Assembly: GCA_029215795.1 (NCBI GenBank)
Contig: JARDYH010000002.1
Span: forward strand, 16,423,001-16,487,000
Origin: Anniella stebbinsi
Lineage: Eukaryota; Chordata; Lepidosauria; Squamata; Anniellidae
DNA: 64,000 bases
Direction of reading: 5' to 3'
Positions 1 through 9,757 of this stretch are shown one piece after another; the stretch's first letter is position 1; every line of letters begins with the position of its first letter. The position numbers and the translations under genes are program-made. The notes beneath the pieces were generated by a model that did no database searches, was not told where the DNA came from, and saw nothing but the letters and a program-made list of their open reading frames with translations.

Positions 1-1
1 C

Positions 2-634
2 CTTCATTGGTAAATGTAATAAGGTGCTAAGATGTTTCAAAGCACAGGTCATCGTGTTCCATGAGAAAGTACATTCTTCATAGGGATAAACAGTTAGAGC
101 AACCTTATTAACCTGAAGAAGTAGATTTGGGTCCATTGAGAAACTCTTCTTAACTGTGGGAGGTTGGAGGGATATATCAGCTTTCTTCCTATTTGGTATT
201 TTAATACCATCCCACTTCACAGTAGTTAGCTTAAGAAGGGAAGCAGAGCTTTCCCTTTTCATAACAGATATAAGGGTATCTACGTTATTTGAAATTCTTT
301 TGAGCTCTTTATAAATATCTTTAACTGTTTTGGCCACCAAATTAGATTGCTCTGCTAGAAGTGCACTGTCACTAAGAGAAGTAATAGACTTATTAATATT
401 CTCATGTCTGTTTCCACTTGCATAGTTATTAGTAGTAGTATTTCCGGTATGTGGTTGCTGAAGCTCTAAACTTTCAATTTCTAAAACATCAAATCTATTA
501 AAAGTGGGAATCATAGGTTTACTATCATCTATTACCGACCTATCAGATCTAAAAAACTCATCAATTTTAAGCTGTTTGGTATGAGGGGGAGAAGACTGAT
601 TAGAATTACTTCAGGAACGCTTTCTGGAACCCAT
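2..634 (-). CDS. Partial retrotransposon ORF1-like reading frame, runs off left edge
   Basis: Reading the minus strand from an ATG at 634, one TGA interrupts codon 8 (611-613, a possible CGA-to-TGA change). The frame is then open for about 203 codons to the window edge; the next in-frame Met is at 514. The N-terminal part contains QLKIDEFF, which fits the PCNA-binding PIP-box pattern Q-x-x-I-x-x-F-F. A mid part rich in Leu, Lys, Asn and Ser (about residues 90-130) looks helical or coiled-coil. Codon use is AT-rich like the flank. I do not recognise the family. The layout (short charged N-terminus, coiled-coil-like middle, AT-rich 5' flank) resembles LINE ORF1 proteins, but no zinc knuckle or RRM motif can be read before the edge. 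A host exon is less likely because of the stop codon and setting. Confidence 0.45.
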
Positions 635-639
635 TTCAT

Positions 640-1860
640 TTAACATTCAAACAATTAAAATACTCTGACCTAAATATATATATGAGTACATATAATCAAA
701 CACTAAACCTCCCGGAATTAAATTTTAGAACAATCAAACGAAAATACTTTAGCAAATATATTAACTTAAAGTCTATTAGTTTGTCTGGAGCCTGCCCATC
801 CCAAGTGAAATAATAAACTAACAGGAGCAAAAAAGACAGAAGTACATACCCCCATTAATGAGTCAAAGGTCCTAAAGAAAATATCAAACTGAGGCTCAAT
901 ACTAAGATGAGTAAAGGTTCTTTGTATTTCTCTCCAAACTCTTCAAGGCCTCTTCAGGATCACATTCCTTTCACTCCACCAACTTAAATTTGTCAAAAGG
1001 GTATTACAGCTTTCCAAGGACACCCTGCCTGACCTGTAAATCAGCCAGGCATGTCCTCTTCTTGATCAAGGTGTAAACTCTTTAGGGCAGCAAACCACAC
1101 TCGTCAAGCCGCAATTCCAAAGCGTCAACCAGATGACCTGCTTCCAGGGAGTGACGAATAGCTCTAATATGTCCTCCTTTGGAGCCTGGAGATTCACGAT
1201 CCTTGACTCCACGTAGGGTCCTTCCTCTTCAACTGATTAATAAGTTAGGGTATCAACATGGAATTCTGAACCTCTGTTCATCATCTCTTCTATAAGTCCC
1301 AGCAGAAAAATTTATCAATGGTTGTAAGCCAGGAGTAGGAATGTGTGTGTAACTTTACACGGCTTAAGTTGTAAGTAAACCAGGAAACAGTTCCTTCTCC
1401 AGGTCTTTTAGATTCCTTAACCTCTCTATTGTTCAAGTTTTATCATTGTTATTTTTACTCTCCTGATGTGGTTAGCAGGAACCAGCAGAAAAAGTTTACA
1501 AATAAAATTAAATTATGCTAAAATAAACAATGACAACAGCAGGACTCAAATAGCTCCGCAGCTTGGAAATAAAACATAGGCAACTAAAAGAATATAAGAA
1601 TGCCAAAGCAAAAGGTGACTCCCAGTATGGGCTCACAGCAGCTAAAATAGATAAGGCCCCAGCCTGCTGATTGAATCCTCGAAAAGGAGTAAAACAAAAC
1701 TTACTGATTAAACGCAACTGCTTGCAGCAAGTTCTTACAACAGTTCAGCAGAATGTGAGTATTTGGGGCAATTAAAACACCTCAAACAAGTCTTTAAAAT
1801 TCAGGGATAAGATACTCATTCCTTTGTATTTTGTGTGTGTGTTGGGTTTTCTAAATATCT
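640..1860. other. AT-rich non-coding flank of the left-edge ORF
   Basis: No repeat family that I recognise and no convincing reading frame. On the minus strand this would be the 5' leader of the ORF that starts at 634, so it may be the 5' UTR of the same retroelement. The strand-neutral AT-rich composition supports nothing stronger. Confidence 0.3.
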
Positions 1861-1862
1861 TG

Positions 1863-2215
1863 CAGTCTGATACTTCTGGAGGGCACCAGGGGCGGATCAA
1901 CACTGCTGTTTTAAAGCCCTTTAAAGCGCTTTATAACAGTAGTGACAACTGTTTTGGAGTGTGTCCTGGGCCCCAACAGTTGTCACTACTGTTATAAAGC
2001 GCTTTAAAGCGCTTTAAAACAGCAGTGTTGATCCTGCCCAGGTTGGGGAAGCCTTGGCTAAATTCAAGAAACAGCATGACACTTTCCATGTTCCTAAGGG
2101 AGTTGTGGACTTGAGTTTTCTGAGCAGCAATCCCACCCCATGCCCTGAGGGTCTTTTGGGTCTGAGAGACATTCCAAAAGAAATGTGTTGAACCAATTGC
2201 CATATATTCTGGAAA
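1863..2215. repeat. Paralogous segment, copy 1 (holds a B element)
   Basis: After removing the element at 1890-2038, this segment aligns with 2535-2770 over roughly 200 bp with only about nine differences in 155 compared bases (counted by eye). Shared landmarks are CAGTCTGATACTTCTGGAGG and TTCTGAGCAGCAATCCCA. This copy lacks the small insertion seen at 2682-2733 in copy 2. Confidence 0.8.
1890..2038. mobile_element. Family B foldback MITE, 149 bp, TSD CAG
   Basis: Near-perfect inverted repeat with ends GGGCGGATCAACAC and (reverse complement) GGCAGGATCAACAC. The arms contain the AAAGCGCTTTATAACAG motif and the centre reads TGTCCTGGGCCC. The 3-bp flank CAG is duplicated (1887-1889 and 2039-2041). 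The insertion is proven by the unoccupied paralogue at about 2557. It is non-autonomous with no coding capacity. The 3-bp TSD and GG-rich ends suggest PIF/Harbinger or another 3-bp-TSD superfamily. Confidence 0.85.
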
Positions 2216-2375
2216 CATTTCTGTAGAGACTTTGAAACAAACTCAATTCAGGTAGTTGTTATGTTATGGCCTTCCTTCAAAAACAAATAAAAGCCACTTC
2301 ATAGGCTATATATTTCTACTAGGTTTCTGTCAAAGGCTGCATTCAAACGGATGGATTTATTTATGTGGGTTAGAT

Positions 2376-2575
2376 CAGGGGTGGGCAGAAGGTAGATCTC
2401 CAGATGGTCAGGAATGCTGGGAGTTGAAGTATGAAACATCTGAAGATCTATTCCAGATGAATTGGACTATAATTTCCATCATTCCCAAACAGCTTGGTGA
2501 ATGATTATGCTGGCTAGGAATGATGGGGATTGTAGTCTGATACTTCTGGAGGGCACCAGGTTGGGGAAGGCTTGG
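2376..2575. mobile_element. Family P foldback repeat (CAGGGGTGGGC ends)
   Basis: Starts CAGGGGTGGGCAGAAGG and ends with the complement ...CACCAGGTTGGGGAAGG. The middle carries both orientations of the 'GGGAGTTGAAGT / ACTATAATTTCCATCATTCC' core, so it is an old imperfect palindrome of the hAT-like type common in reptiles. Its right part grades into the duplicated segment starting at 2535. Confidence 0.6.
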
Positions 2576-2770
2576 CTAAATTCAAGAAACAGCATGGCCC
2601 TTTCCATGTTCCTAAGGGAGTTATGGACTTGAGTTTTCTGAGCAGCAATCCCATCCCATGCCATGAGGGTCTTTTGGGTCTGCTTATCTACACTACTGTT
2701 ATAAACCATTTTAAAGCAATAGTGTAGATAGGCTCTGAGAGACATTCCAGAAGAAATTTGTTGAATGGCT
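2535..2770. repeat. Paralogous segment, copy 2 (holds a 52-bp B-type MITE)
   Basis: Partner of 1863-2215. It is empty at the CAG site used by the 149-bp element in copy 1, but carries its own 52-bp insertion at 2682-2733. Confidence 0.8.
2682..2733. mobile_element. 52-bp miniature B-type element, TSD TCT
   Basis: Ends GCTTATCTACAC and GTGTAGATAGGC, with an almost complete palindrome between. TCT is duplicated (2679-2681, 2734-2736). The empty site in copy 1 reads GGGTCTGAGAGAC. One of the smallest mobile units in the window. Confidence 0.8.
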
Positions 2771-3200
2771 TGAGTGTTTCCTGATGAAACAAAAAAGAAA
2801 AACTTACACTGGGCCTGCTCATACTCTTGGGCATGCCTAAAGTTAGCTCTTTGGTTCCCAGCTGTATCCAGTTAGTTAGTTATTAGAGGTATTAATAACC
2901 CTTCCATTAAAAAAGAAAGAAAAGAGATCCAAAGCAATGCACTGCCAATAAAAATGGTTCATACAATAAAATAAAATCAGCTTAAAAGCAAACACAAACA
3001 CTGAGATTATAAACTATTTTAAAAAGCAAAAGAGAATAAACAACATTTTTATACGGTGTCTTCCCAAATTCTAATAATGACATAAGCAAACAGGGAAGTT
3101 TTTTTTCTGGATGAGTTCTTCAGGAGAAGAGCTGTCACTTTTTTCAATCGGCCCCTGGGGTGGTGTTTGTAAGAGGAGCTTGATTTGCAGAACTCAGCAG
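2770..3200. other. No recognised feature
   Basis: AT-rich sequence without a coding frame, recognisable repeat ends or palindrome. Confidence 0.3.
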
Positions 3201-3640
3201 GTATTTATTTATTATTTATTTATATACTGCATTTTTATGCTGCCCAATAGCCAAAGCTCTCTGGGCAGTTTACAAAAATTAAAACCCTAAAAACCATTCA
3301 AAATATAAAAAGACAGTACAAAAGCATAATTTAAAACACAGTATAAAACACAACCAGGATAAAAACCGAGCAGCCATGCAGAAATTTATAGGGATTTAAA
3401 ATACAAATTTAAACAGCAGGTTAAAAATCAAAATAAAGAACTGTTAAAACACTGTGAAAATAAAAAGGTCTTCACCTGGCGTCTAAAGGAGTATAATGTA
3501 GATGCCAGGCGAACCTCTCTAGGGAGCTCATTCCACAGCCGTGGTGCTACAGCAGAGAAGACCTTCCTCCTAGTAGCCACCTGTCTCACTTCCTTTGGCA
3601 GGGGCTCTTCATGACTTGGATGTAAACGTTTTATCACCTA
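3201..3640 (-). mobile_element. L2 LINE, 3' end with RT C-terminus
   Basis: On the minus strand the frame 3637-3428 encodes a typical L2 C-terminal tail with APRLWNELPREVR and FRRQVKTFLF. It is followed by the A-rich 3' UTR with CTCTGGGCAGTTTACAAAAA (plus-strand view) and an (ATAAATA)-type tail at 3201. 5'-truncated, ordinary LINE remnant. Confidence 0.85.
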
Positions 3641-3750
3641 CCAGTTGCTGCATCAAGATACTGCTAAAGGTATAGCAACAGAGGCCAATTGAAAAGCTGG
3701 CAACTCTATGAGGAGGACTTTTCTATCCAGGGCTGGCCCTAGGATTAATA

Positions 3751-3985
3751 TAGGGTGACCAGATTTTGAAAACCAAACTCCCTCCCCCCCGCCAACCCCC
3801 ACCCAAAACAACCCCCCCACAAAGCCACCCCCCCAAAAAACACCAGCCTGGACCTACCGGGTTCTCTTCCGCCACCCGTGCCAGGTCCTCCACTGCCACC
3901 CCCGCTGGGTCAGCCACCGCCCCCAGGTCCCCTGCCGCCGCCGGGTCTTCCTCCACCACCTCCAGGTCCTTCGCCGCCGCTGCCG
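3751..3985. repeat. C-rich tract and ~40-bp GC-rich minisatellite
   Basis: Begins GGGTGACCAGATTTTG, like a hAT terminus, then a strongly C-biased tract (3776-3845). Three or four degenerate units of about 40 bp follow, with CAGGTCC at 3882, 3924 and 3963 (spacing 42 and 39). Units are rich in CCACC and CCGCCG. No matching right terminus was found, so this is either a broken element or a local minisatellite. Confidence 0.6.
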
Positions 3986-4049
3986 GGTTTGTAAGGCCAG
4001 AGGCCGATTACATCACTTCCGGATCCGGCCCTCTCCCGTCATACAAAAA

Positions 4050-4281
4050 TATGGCAAAGAAAAACATGAACCCATAGGCTAAAGGATGAAAATGCACATT
4101 TTGGAGGGATTTGCACATTTTCAGAAGTGTACATTCATGCGAGTGTGTACTTTCCAGCAAATGCAAGTTCAAGAAATTTAGAAAAATCTGATTCCATCAA
4201 TGAACGAACAGTGGAATGAAAGATGCCTGATAATCCACGAATCATAGATGAAACAGATTTAACAAAATCTGTACATCCCTA
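4050..4281. mobile_element. Degenerate hAT-like fragment (right end TACATCCCTA)
   Basis: Ends AAATCTGTACATCCCTAAC, the complement of a TAGGGATGTACAG start. The left end could not be found. Similar material with the same end type (TCCATCCCTAG) occurs near 49135, and a TAGGGATGGAC start at 21124. Confidence 0.35.
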
Positions 4282-4506
4282 ACATTAACTCATACCTCCC
4301 TTTCTACTCTCTTCTGTCTTGGGTTGCCAGCCTATTTACAGGGACTTGCCTCCTTTTTTTAATACGGTGTAAAGTGCTTAGTATATTTTAAGTATAGTAG
4401 TAGTAATGTAAACAACAGAGTGGAAGACCAAAAGACATCACAAACACTATTGTTGTGCTAGGGACAAGTAGAGGGACTGGAGTGTGAATGCAAGATTTTA
4501 CATAAT

Positions 4507-4589
4507 GGGTTGTATTCAATGTAGTCCGACTTAGAGTAGACCCATTAAAATAATAGGGATTTAAGTTAGACTGACGTTGAATACAATCC
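4507..4589. mobile_element. 83-bp foldback MITE, TSD AAT
   Basis: Ends GGGTTGTATTCAA and TTGAATACAATCC form an inverted repeat. AAT is duplicated at 4504-4506 and 4590-4592. The core is of the 'CTTAGAGTAGACCCATT' type seen in other short foldbacks of the window. Confidence 0.7.
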
Positions 4590-5297
4590 AATATTTTAAA
4601 GTTGCAAAGTTCTAGTATCTTTACTGTGTTTCACAGCATACTTGTATGGTATTCCCAGTGGTACCCTCTTGGAACTGAGGCTGAGAGTAGGTAAAGTTAG
4701 TTTAGTTATGTGCCTTAACTATAAGTCGATTTCAGCTTATGGCGACCCCATGAATCAGTAAACTCCAGTCGCGTCTGTTGTAAACCACCCTATCCAGATC
4801 TTGTAACTTCATGTCTGTATCTTCCTTTAAGGAGTCAATCCATCTCTTATTTGGTCTCCTTCTTTTCCTTCTACCTTGTGTTTTTCCTAACATTGAGGAG
4901 CCACATAGAAATTCTATAACAGAGGCAGCACTTGAATCCATGATTCTAAGGCCATGTCTACACCATGCAGTTATCCTGGGATCATCTCTAGGTCGTCCCT
5001 GTGCTTCCAAATAATGCACAGGGGATCCCGGGGTCAACCGGGGTTGACCTAGAGACGATCCCGGGATAACTGCAACCGCGGATATCCTGGTTTTTCTGCA
5101 GTCTCGAGAAAACCCCGAAGACCGCAGTCGGTATGGTGCGGGCTCCCGGGTCCTCAAACACTCACAGAGCTGCATGCCCATGAGGTGGGGAAGGCAGCAA
5201 TTTCGCCATCCCTGGGATGGTGCGGGGGTTTGGGCAAGTTTTTTTTAAAAAAAACATTTTCCCCCAGAACAGAGCCACACAACCAGCTCCTCTTAAA

Positions 5298-5300
<3 letters not shown>

Positions 5301-5334
<34 letters not shown>
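5301..5334. repeat. (TA)n microsatellite inside family C copy
   Basis: Uninterrupted alternating TA run, absent from the other family C copies, so it expanded after insertion. Confidence 0.9.
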
Positions 5335-5335
<1 letters not shown>

Positions 5336-5370
5336 CGCCTTAAAATCGCTTCCAGGACATCGCGCAGCTG

Positions 5371-5407
5371 TATAAAAGCCAGGGGAGGATTGCGGAAGCA
5401 GGTAAGT
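5371..5407 (+). promoter_or_regulatory. TATA-like box and splice-donor consensus in family C
   Basis: TATAAAAG (5371-5378) stands about 30 bp upstream of GAAGCAGGTAAGTCC, with GTAAGT at 5402-5407. The donor consensus is kept at the same relative place in the copies at 14491 (GTAAGT), 25996 (GTAAGT, minus) and 31246 (GTAAAT, minus), and lost in 57.5 kb. Function is inference; only the motifs are seen. Confidence 0.4.
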
Positions 5408-5447
5408 CCGTGATCTTCCCGCTACACCCTTAGGTGTAGATGAGCCC

Positions 5448-6369
5448 TAAATCCACTTGCTATGACCAAATGGTGGTGAGCCATAGATCTACCCTTTTAA
5501 AGGTTGTCAGTTTTTCACTGGTCCCTGCTCCTGACCTGTGCCTTAAAGAACAGCTTGTAGACATTGGCAGGTAATCATGTTTAAAGGAGAATATATTCTG
5601 CAGGAGGATTATGCTGGAAGCCATTTGATGTGACAGTATCCCAGAGTTCTTGTTGGATTTTCTTCCTACAGTACAAATAACCACACTCTCCCTTCGGCTG
5701 ATGATGACATCCTGAGAAGAAAAAGAGTGGGCTTTACTCCTGTAATCGTCTCATAATGAAGACTTAGGGTTTTATCTAACTCTTTTTTTTTTTAAAGAGG
5801 TGTTTGCATTTCTGGTTGTTTTTTCCTCACTCTTCTTCCAGTATGAACAGTATCTGGGCCTGACAATAGTATGAACAATTGCACACCTGCCCTTGATCTT
5901 CAAGTCCTCCTTTAATTATGCAGCACAGAACCAGTGAATCAATTAATAATATATCACCCACGTGTTGCTCAAATCTACACCCAACTCCTGCACACAGTCT
6001 GACATCAGTTAATTTTGTGCATGCTACCCCCAAATTAGTTTTGGCAGCGATGGTCGCTAATGGTATTACTAAGTAGCACAAGGAGTTTTCCAGCAGACTT
6101 GAGAGGGGAAACGAAATACCTTTAACCCTGTAATGTAGGCCTCTGTCTGCTTCAAATGCTGCAAAAACAACAACAACCACCTACGTCTGTGTGACACATT
6201 GCCAAAAGGTACACTGTGCATGATTCGTTCAGAAAATGACATTAGCAGCTGTTGTTCTTTGACTGCAATTACCCATTGAAGAGATCCACAAAAAGTTTAA
6301 CTCATATTTCCCAAGACTTTTTATGGGAGTGACGTGGTTTGTGGCTATTAGGAGGCTGTGCAGTTCCCA
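5448..6369. other. No recognised feature
   Basis: The longest frame (6180-5827, minus, 117 aa) has no recognisable domain and begins in a GTT-rich stretch. I see no repeat ends here. Confidence 0.3.
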
Positions 6370-6690
6370 AGCAGGGCCAGCCCTACCATTAGGCAGAGTA
6401 GGGGGAGACACTTCAGGCAGCTGATTTGGGGATGTCATGAATGGGCAGCAAATTGTGAGTTCCAAGGAGAGATGTTTGGAGGATTTAATGCCTCAGGTGC
6501 CAACATAACTTGGCCCAGCCTTAGGTACTAAGGCATTGAGCAGGGGCTTGGACTTGATGGCCTTATAGGCTCCTTCCAACTCTACTATTCTATGATTCTA
6601 TTATGCACCATGATTTTGGAGGGGGGGGCATCTTTGGGTTTTTCTGCCTCAGGCTGCATAGTATCTTGGATCAGCCCTGGATTACAGGAA
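6370..6690. mobile_element. Family R foldback (GGGCCAGCCCTACC ends) with CR1 tail inside
   Basis: Starts GCAGGGCCAGCCCTACCATT and ends with the complementary-type TTGGATCAGCCCTGG. Both flanks have CTTCAGGCAGC / GCCTCAGGCTGC. The CR1 tail at 6530-6602 interrupts it. A second fragment of the same left end lies at 44479-44520. Boundaries approximate. Confidence 0.5.
6530..6602 (+). mobile_element. CR1 LINE 3' tail
   Basis: Contains the CR1 3' UTR signature GAGCAGGGGCTTGGACTTGA followed by TTCCAACTCTACTATTCTAT and a final ATGATTCT repeat. Very short 5'-truncated copy. Confidence 0.85.
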
Positions 6691-7589
6691 AGTAGGGAGT
6701 TAGCATCTTCATCCAGAAGATGTGGCTCTTGTCACTAAGTCCTGCAGTGTGGTAGTCAGCAGAAAGTGAAGAATAATCCACGCATCTAATTTCCAAGATG
6801 GAGTTCTCCCTATTCTGCTGCCATCTCACCACTATTAGGAGCTTCTCTGCATGAGTGATTTATTGCACACTCATAAATGGCCACTCGTGGATATTTGTGA
6901 AGCCTTTACATGATGCCATCAATCTCCAGGCCATCTCCCATGCTTTCCCCTGGTAATCTCGCTTTTAGAAAAAATGGAGATCATGCAGCATTTAAAATAA
7001 TCACGGGATGTCCCCAGCATGTAATGCCAGTGTAGTGCTTTAATTCTACCACTAGATGTTGCTGTTTCATTGAACTTAATAGCATTTCCAAGAGGGGAGG
7101 TTTTCAATTCAAAATCATGTGGTCGCCATCTGAAGGAGCCTGTAGTAAACAGGGAAAGACTCCGGAAAAAAGAAACTCTGATAAGGGTGTGAGTTTTTTT
7201 CTTTAATGTTGAGACACCTTGTATATCATGTCCTCCCCTCCCCACTCTTTTAGGCAGCAGCTCTTTACACACTCATCTGGGAATAAATCCCATTGCATTT
7301 GTGGGGTTTATTTCTGATTAGCATGCATAGGATTGGGCTGTTTGTTTCCCTTCTGTATTGTCTGTTCCTTTTTGTCCTTCATGTTCTTACTACTTCTTAC
7401 TAGCTGGCCTTTGCTCATTCCCTCACTAGTCCTTTTCCACCTCTTCTGCCAGCAGTAACCTTATTCTCATCCTTCTGTTGCCACCTGCCTGGCCTTGTGA
7501 TTTCTTCTTCTGCTGGTTAAGTATTTCTTATTTGTTCCATGGCAGAAATCCCTTTCCCAGTCTTTTCACCTTTCTACCTCATGTTTGCT
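6690..7589. other. Mostly unrecognised; short foldback near 7267-7342
   Basis: Only the 75-bp piece ending TGCATAGGATTGGGCTG (7267-7342) is recognised: an old copy of a ~85-bp foldback ('GCAATCCTATGCATG' family Q). The rest shows nothing. Confidence 0.4.
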
Positions 7590-7976
7590 GTTTTACAGAG
7601 GACAATCCTCTATTTGAAGGGCTGTCAGAGGACCACCCTATCCTTGAAGATGTCCTCTGTTTGAAGGACAGTCCTGTCCAATTCTGTTTTAGAGATAAAA
7701 GAACCGTAAGAACTATTGCCTGTCCATGGTTAGCATCAGGACAGCAGACTAAACAGGCACACAGGTCACCTTGTCACAATATCCTCCAATATGATGAGAT
7801 GCACTATATTTCCATTTAAATTATACTCGTTATTTCTAAATAAATTATAATGATTTCTAAATTTGCATCTATGCATATACGTATATTAGCATATGCAAAC
7901 TGGTGTCCTGTTCATTTTTTGGGCAATGCATTTCCTCTTTTTTTGGGGGGGGGGGAGATTCCTAAGTGGCTACCCT
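7590..7976 (+). mobile_element. Family F element (ACAGAGGACAATCCTC type)
   Basis: Begins TTTTACAGAGGACAATCCTC, followed by repeated CTATTTGAAGG / CTGTTTGAAGG motifs. A middle part has AGAGATAAAAGAACCG, then an AT-rich part, and it ends GTGGCTACCCT. Seven other copies or fragments share this order. A G-run at about 7945-7955 is internal. It has no coding capacity; the AGGGTGGCC-type ends suggest hAT. Confidence 0.75.
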
Positions 7977-7979
7977 ACC

Positions 7980-8420
7980 TCAGACATTTCCTCCTCCATC
8001 CAGTCCTGCACCTTCACTTTCCTGGCTGATGTTTCTTCTTGAATGTCTCATCGGCAGCTCAGACTCAATATGCCAGAGACTGAACTGCTCATCCTTTCTC
8101 CCAAGCCTCCCTCTTAGTTTCTGTCAACAACATCATCATGCACACTGTGACAGGCACAAATCTTTGGCTTTATGTTTGTTTCATCCCTCTTCTTTGTCTA
8201 CATATTTAGTTTGTTGCCAAGGCATGGTATGGATGGTGTTATACTCCCACTTAATGTTCAGTTTCACAACTTGCGGATGCTTTTAGATATAACTTTGCTG
8301 AAGAGTGCACAATGCGTATCTGTAGATCATAGTACCTTTCACCAACTTTGGCAGGTGCAGCAGCTGCAGCCCTTCTTGAAGTCCTGGTCACAGTTATCCA
8401 TGCTCTAGTTACATCCAGGC
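7980..8420 (+). mobile_element. Degraded LINE reverse-transcriptase remnants
   Basis: The stretch around 8070-8160 reads like the vertebrate LINE segment encoding 'KTELLIF-PKPP', and 8260-8400 like the following 'LGVxLD...LxxxL' region. Frames are broken many times. The family is uncertain (L2 or CR1-like). Confidence 0.4.
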
Positions 8421-8521
8421 AAGGTTCCTAAAATAAGTTGTGGTGCAGACCACGAAAACCAGGTTGTTAACTGGTGCTGAAACACATTACCCCAATGTTC
8501 AAATATCTTTACTTTCTCTCA

Positions 8522-8982
8522 GCTTGTTTTGGACTGGATTGAAGTGCCCCTGAAAGTACACAGTTTGAGGGTTCTCCTGGACTTAGTGCTATTTATGGAG
8601 CCACAGGTGGCATTAGTGGCTAGGAGTACCTGTTCCCAGCTAGGCTGGTTTACCAGCTGCAATCCTTTCTTCAGAAAGCAGACCTCTCCTCTGCTGTGAT
8701 TACATCCAGATTAGATTACTGCAATGTGCTCTACATGGGATTGCCATGAAAGTTGGTTTGTAGACTCCAACTGGTACATATGCAGCTCTAGAAGATTTGC
8801 CAGGGGAGGAGATCAGAACACATTTCACTAATACTGTACCAGATACATTCAGGTCCAGGTTATTTGAAGGAAAGCCTGAACTCATACAAACCTACTTGGG
8901 TGTTAAGATTGACCTCAGAGATCTTGCTTGCAGGCTCACAATTAAGGCTCACAATCGAGGCCCATAAGACTATAGGAACTAG
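8522..8982 (+). mobile_element. L2 LINE RT C-terminal fragment
   Basis: Plus-strand frames give VHSLRVLLDL, then a YCNVLYMGL-like segment (8716-8750) matching the conserved L2 'DYCNALY-GLP' region. The L2 tail resumes at 9408 after the hairpin insertion. Confidence 0.7.
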
Positions 8983-9407
8983 CCTATCCACATTGCCCTT
9001 AAAACGACTTATATTCTGTTTTAAAATGTGTTTTTTTAAGTCGTTTCATTACGTGGTAGGACACACTGAACAGTACTTATGTTTCATAGTGACTGCTTCC
9101 TCCGTCCTCAAAGTGTTCAATGGTGTATTACAAGATTAATTCCTTGAGTCTTCTTGTTTTGTTTTTGTTTTGCAGGCTGCTTGACCCGCCCACTTCTGTC
9201 TCCAACTCAAGCAGCCTGCAAAACAGAAACTAAAGAAGAAGAGTCAAGGAATTAACCCTGTAATACACCATTGAACACTTTGAGGACAGAGGAAGCAGTC
9301 ACTATGAAACGTAAGTACTGCTCAGTGTGTCCTACCACGTAATGAAATGACTTAAAAAACCACATTTTTAAACAGAATATAAGTCGTTTTAGGAGAATGT
9401 GGATAGG
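8983..9407. mobile_element. Large hairpin: ~200-bp inverted arms, 22-nt loop
   Basis: Left arm 8983-9184 and right arm 9207-9407 are inverted copies with few differences. The loop is 9185-9206. Arm ends are CCTATCCACATT and AATGTGGATAGG. It sits inside an L2 copy. No clear TSD was found. Two look-alike frames, one in each arm on opposite strands, arise only because the arms are inverted copies. Confidence 0.75.
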
Positions 9408-9640
9408 TGCCTTTTCAGTAGAGGACCTATATCTCTGGAACACTATTCCACAGGAAGTCCATATACCTCCATCTAAGTTAGCTTTCAAACGGACCCTATT
9501 ATTTTTCTCTCAGTCTGCCTTTTACTAAAAGTGTTGTGCTGGGGTTTTGAACTGCTGCTGTTTCTAGTTTTGCAATTTACTTGTTTTGTATGTACCTTAA
9601 AAATGCTTTATATTGCTTTAATTATCTTTAGTTTACTTTA
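9408..9640 (+). mobile_element. L2 LINE C-terminus and 3' UTR (continuation)
   Basis: Resumes with a 'FSVEDLYLWNTIPQEVH'-like reading (WNxLP motif of L2), then a T-rich 3' UTR. Separated from 8522-8982 by the hairpin. Confidence 0.6.
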
Positions 9641-9757
9641 CTCTGAAATTTACTCTGGCATAGAAATTTCTTAAATAGATAACAGGGCTAGTTTTGACCT
9701 TTACAGGGTTAAACAGCCTGGGGCTAGATATCTGAAAGACCTCCTTCAGCCACATAA

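Larger units (their letters stand above)
4950..5447 (+). mobile_element. Family C element, 498 bp, TSD TAA
   Basis: Ends GGCCATGTCTACACC and GGTGTAGATGAGCCC. TAA is duplicated (4947-4949, 5448-5450). It has a subterminal palindromic block (CCCGGGATAACTG type), a (TA)n tract, then TATAAAAG at 5371-5378. A perfect splice-donor-like CAG|GTAAGT follows, GT at 5402. No transposase frame; non-autonomous. The 149-aa frame across its left half lies on the strand opposite to the long frame in the 31.2-kb copy, so neither is a family protein. Confidence 0.85.

Noticed and set aside
4732..5181. 149-aa minus frame over a family C element
   Set aside because: The long frame in the 31.2-kb family C copy lies on the opposite family strand, so neither is conserved as protein.
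8864..9488. Two similar peptides on opposite strands (8864-9139 plus, 9252-9488 minus)
   Set aside because: They are the two inverted arms of one hairpin read in opposite directions, not duplicated genes.
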